Below are positions 23,464 through 23,958 of a stretch of 23,958 nucleotides of DNA, one piece after another. How positions within the stretch are numbered: position 1 is the first letter of the stretch; every line of letters starts with the position of its first letter. Made by a program: the position numbers and the translations under genes. The notes below the pieces were generated by a model. It made no database searches, was not told the origin of the DNA, and saw only the letters and a program-made list of their open reading frames with translations. The stretch is from positions 1 to 23,958 of the forward strand of contig CAJLUP010000017.1 of assembly GCA_905209865.1 (NCBI GenBank), read 5' to 3'. The stretch comes from an uncultured Lachnospiraceae bacterium (GTDB lineage: Bacteria; Bacillota; Clostridia; Lachnospirales; Lachnospiraceae).

Positions 23464-23958
23464 ATGAAAATAATCAATGCTGCTGATTTAGATTATAAAA
23501 CTGTAAACGAAGCGCTGCGCAATGCAGAACGTGACTGTACGATTGAGAACTGCTGCGGGCAAAGATTTATTGCCTCCGGTATGTCAGACAAAAATCTTAC
23601 GATCAACGGAATCCCCGGAAACGCGCTTGGTTCTTACTTAAACAACGCAGTGATCAAAGTAAACGGCAACGCGCAAGACGCCGTTGGCGATACGATGAAT
23701 GAAGGAAAGATCCTCATTCACGGCAATATCGGCGACGCCGCAGGTTATGCGATGCGCGGCGGAAAGATCTATATTCAGGGGAACGCCGGATATCGCGCCG
23801 GAATCCATATGAAATCTTACAAAGAAAAAATCCCTGTCATGATCATCGGCGGGCATGCCGGAAGTTTTCTCGGGGAATATCAGGCAGGCGGTATCATCAT
23901 AGTTCTCGGCCTTAATACAGACGGGAAAAAGATCGTAGGCAATTTCCCCTGTACCGGA
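23464..23958 (+). CDS. Glutamate synthase GXGXG-domain subunit (3' end outside window)
   Basis: 165 codons are present before the right edge. The sequence shows the stacked GXGXG right-handed helix repeats of GltB domain 3: LTINGIPGNALGSYL, VNGNAQDAVGDTM, IHGNIGDAAGYAM, IQGNAGYRAGIHM and IGGHAGSFLGEYQAGG. In the fused enzyme this domain is structural and sits next to the synthase barrel. The start at 23464 follows GGAGG about 11 bases upstream and lies 45 bases after the previous stop; an earlier ATG in that gap stops after two codons. The next gene is likely an FAD/NAD(P)H oxidoreductase, but that is outside the window. Confidence 0.92.
   Translation, partial: MKIINAADLDYKTVNEALRNAERDCTIENCCGQRFIASGMSDKNLTINGIPGNALGSYLNNAVIKVNGNAQDAVGDTMNEGKILIHGNIGDAAGYAMRGGKIYIQGNAGYRAGIHMKSYKEKIPVMIIGGHAGSFLGEYQAGGIIIVLGLNTDGKKIVGNFPCTG

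Noticed and set aside
1..23958. CRISPR array, tRNA, rRNA, insertion sequence
   Set aside because: I saw no regularly spaced repeats, tRNA-like cloverleaf, rRNA sequence or transposase on either strand.

Overview
The window looks like chromosomal DNA of a Clostridia member, most likely Lachnospiraceae. The basis is moderate to low GC, AGGAGG-type ribosome binding sites, a tryptophan T-box in front of a complete trpEGDCFBA operon, type III glutamine synthetase, a diaminopimelate aminotransferase (dapL), a cytoplasmic Csp-like subtilase, and a glutamate synthase split into separate genes with a ferredoxin-like module. The family assignment is inference; no marker gene is present.

Layout. From right to left on the minus strand there are two adjacent transcription units. 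The first is trpE-trpG-trpD-trpC-trpF-trpB-trpA (20242 to 13731), behind a sigma-A promoter and a Trp T-box (about 20589 to 20275). The second is glnN, a short 44-codon ORF or structured RNA, asnB, pyrG, purF and dapL (13470 to 5261), behind its own strong promoter and a highly structured leader. An S8 subtilase (5122 to 3380) follows. Then comes an AT-rich two-gene insert encoding an AbiEi-like protein and a KilA-N protein (3312 to 1806), and the start of an ABC exporter half that runs off the left edge. On the plus strand, divergent from trp, a glutamate synthase-type operon begins (20819 onward) with separate genes for the class II glutaminase domain, the Fe-S/FMN synthase domain and the GXGXG domain, the last cut by the right edge.

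How the genes work together. Almost every metabolic gene makes glutamine (glnN) or spends its amide nitrogen: asnB, pyrG, purF, trpE/trpG and the glutamate synthase. The glnN and glutamate synthase units share the same control layout. A promoter beginning GATTGACAAACA with a 17-base spacer is followed at once by a small hairpin with a six-base loop having A at position 1 and G at position 4, and that loop is the first part of an intrinsic terminator. This is the signature of ANTAR-protein antitermination, so a common nitrogen signal probably controls both units. The ANTAR protein itself is not in the window.

Most notable points: (1) the paired ANTAR-type leaders, with a second copy of the hairpin in the glnN leader; (2) the short element between glnN and asnB, which is both a well-formed small ORF and a strongly base-paired RNA; (3) the KilA-N protein, whose last 11 residues match the subtilase C-terminus, suggesting that the AbiEi/KilA-N cassette replaced a tandem subtilase paralogue; (4) the cassette itself, an AbiEi-like regulator without AbiEii, with direct repeats lying across its promoter.
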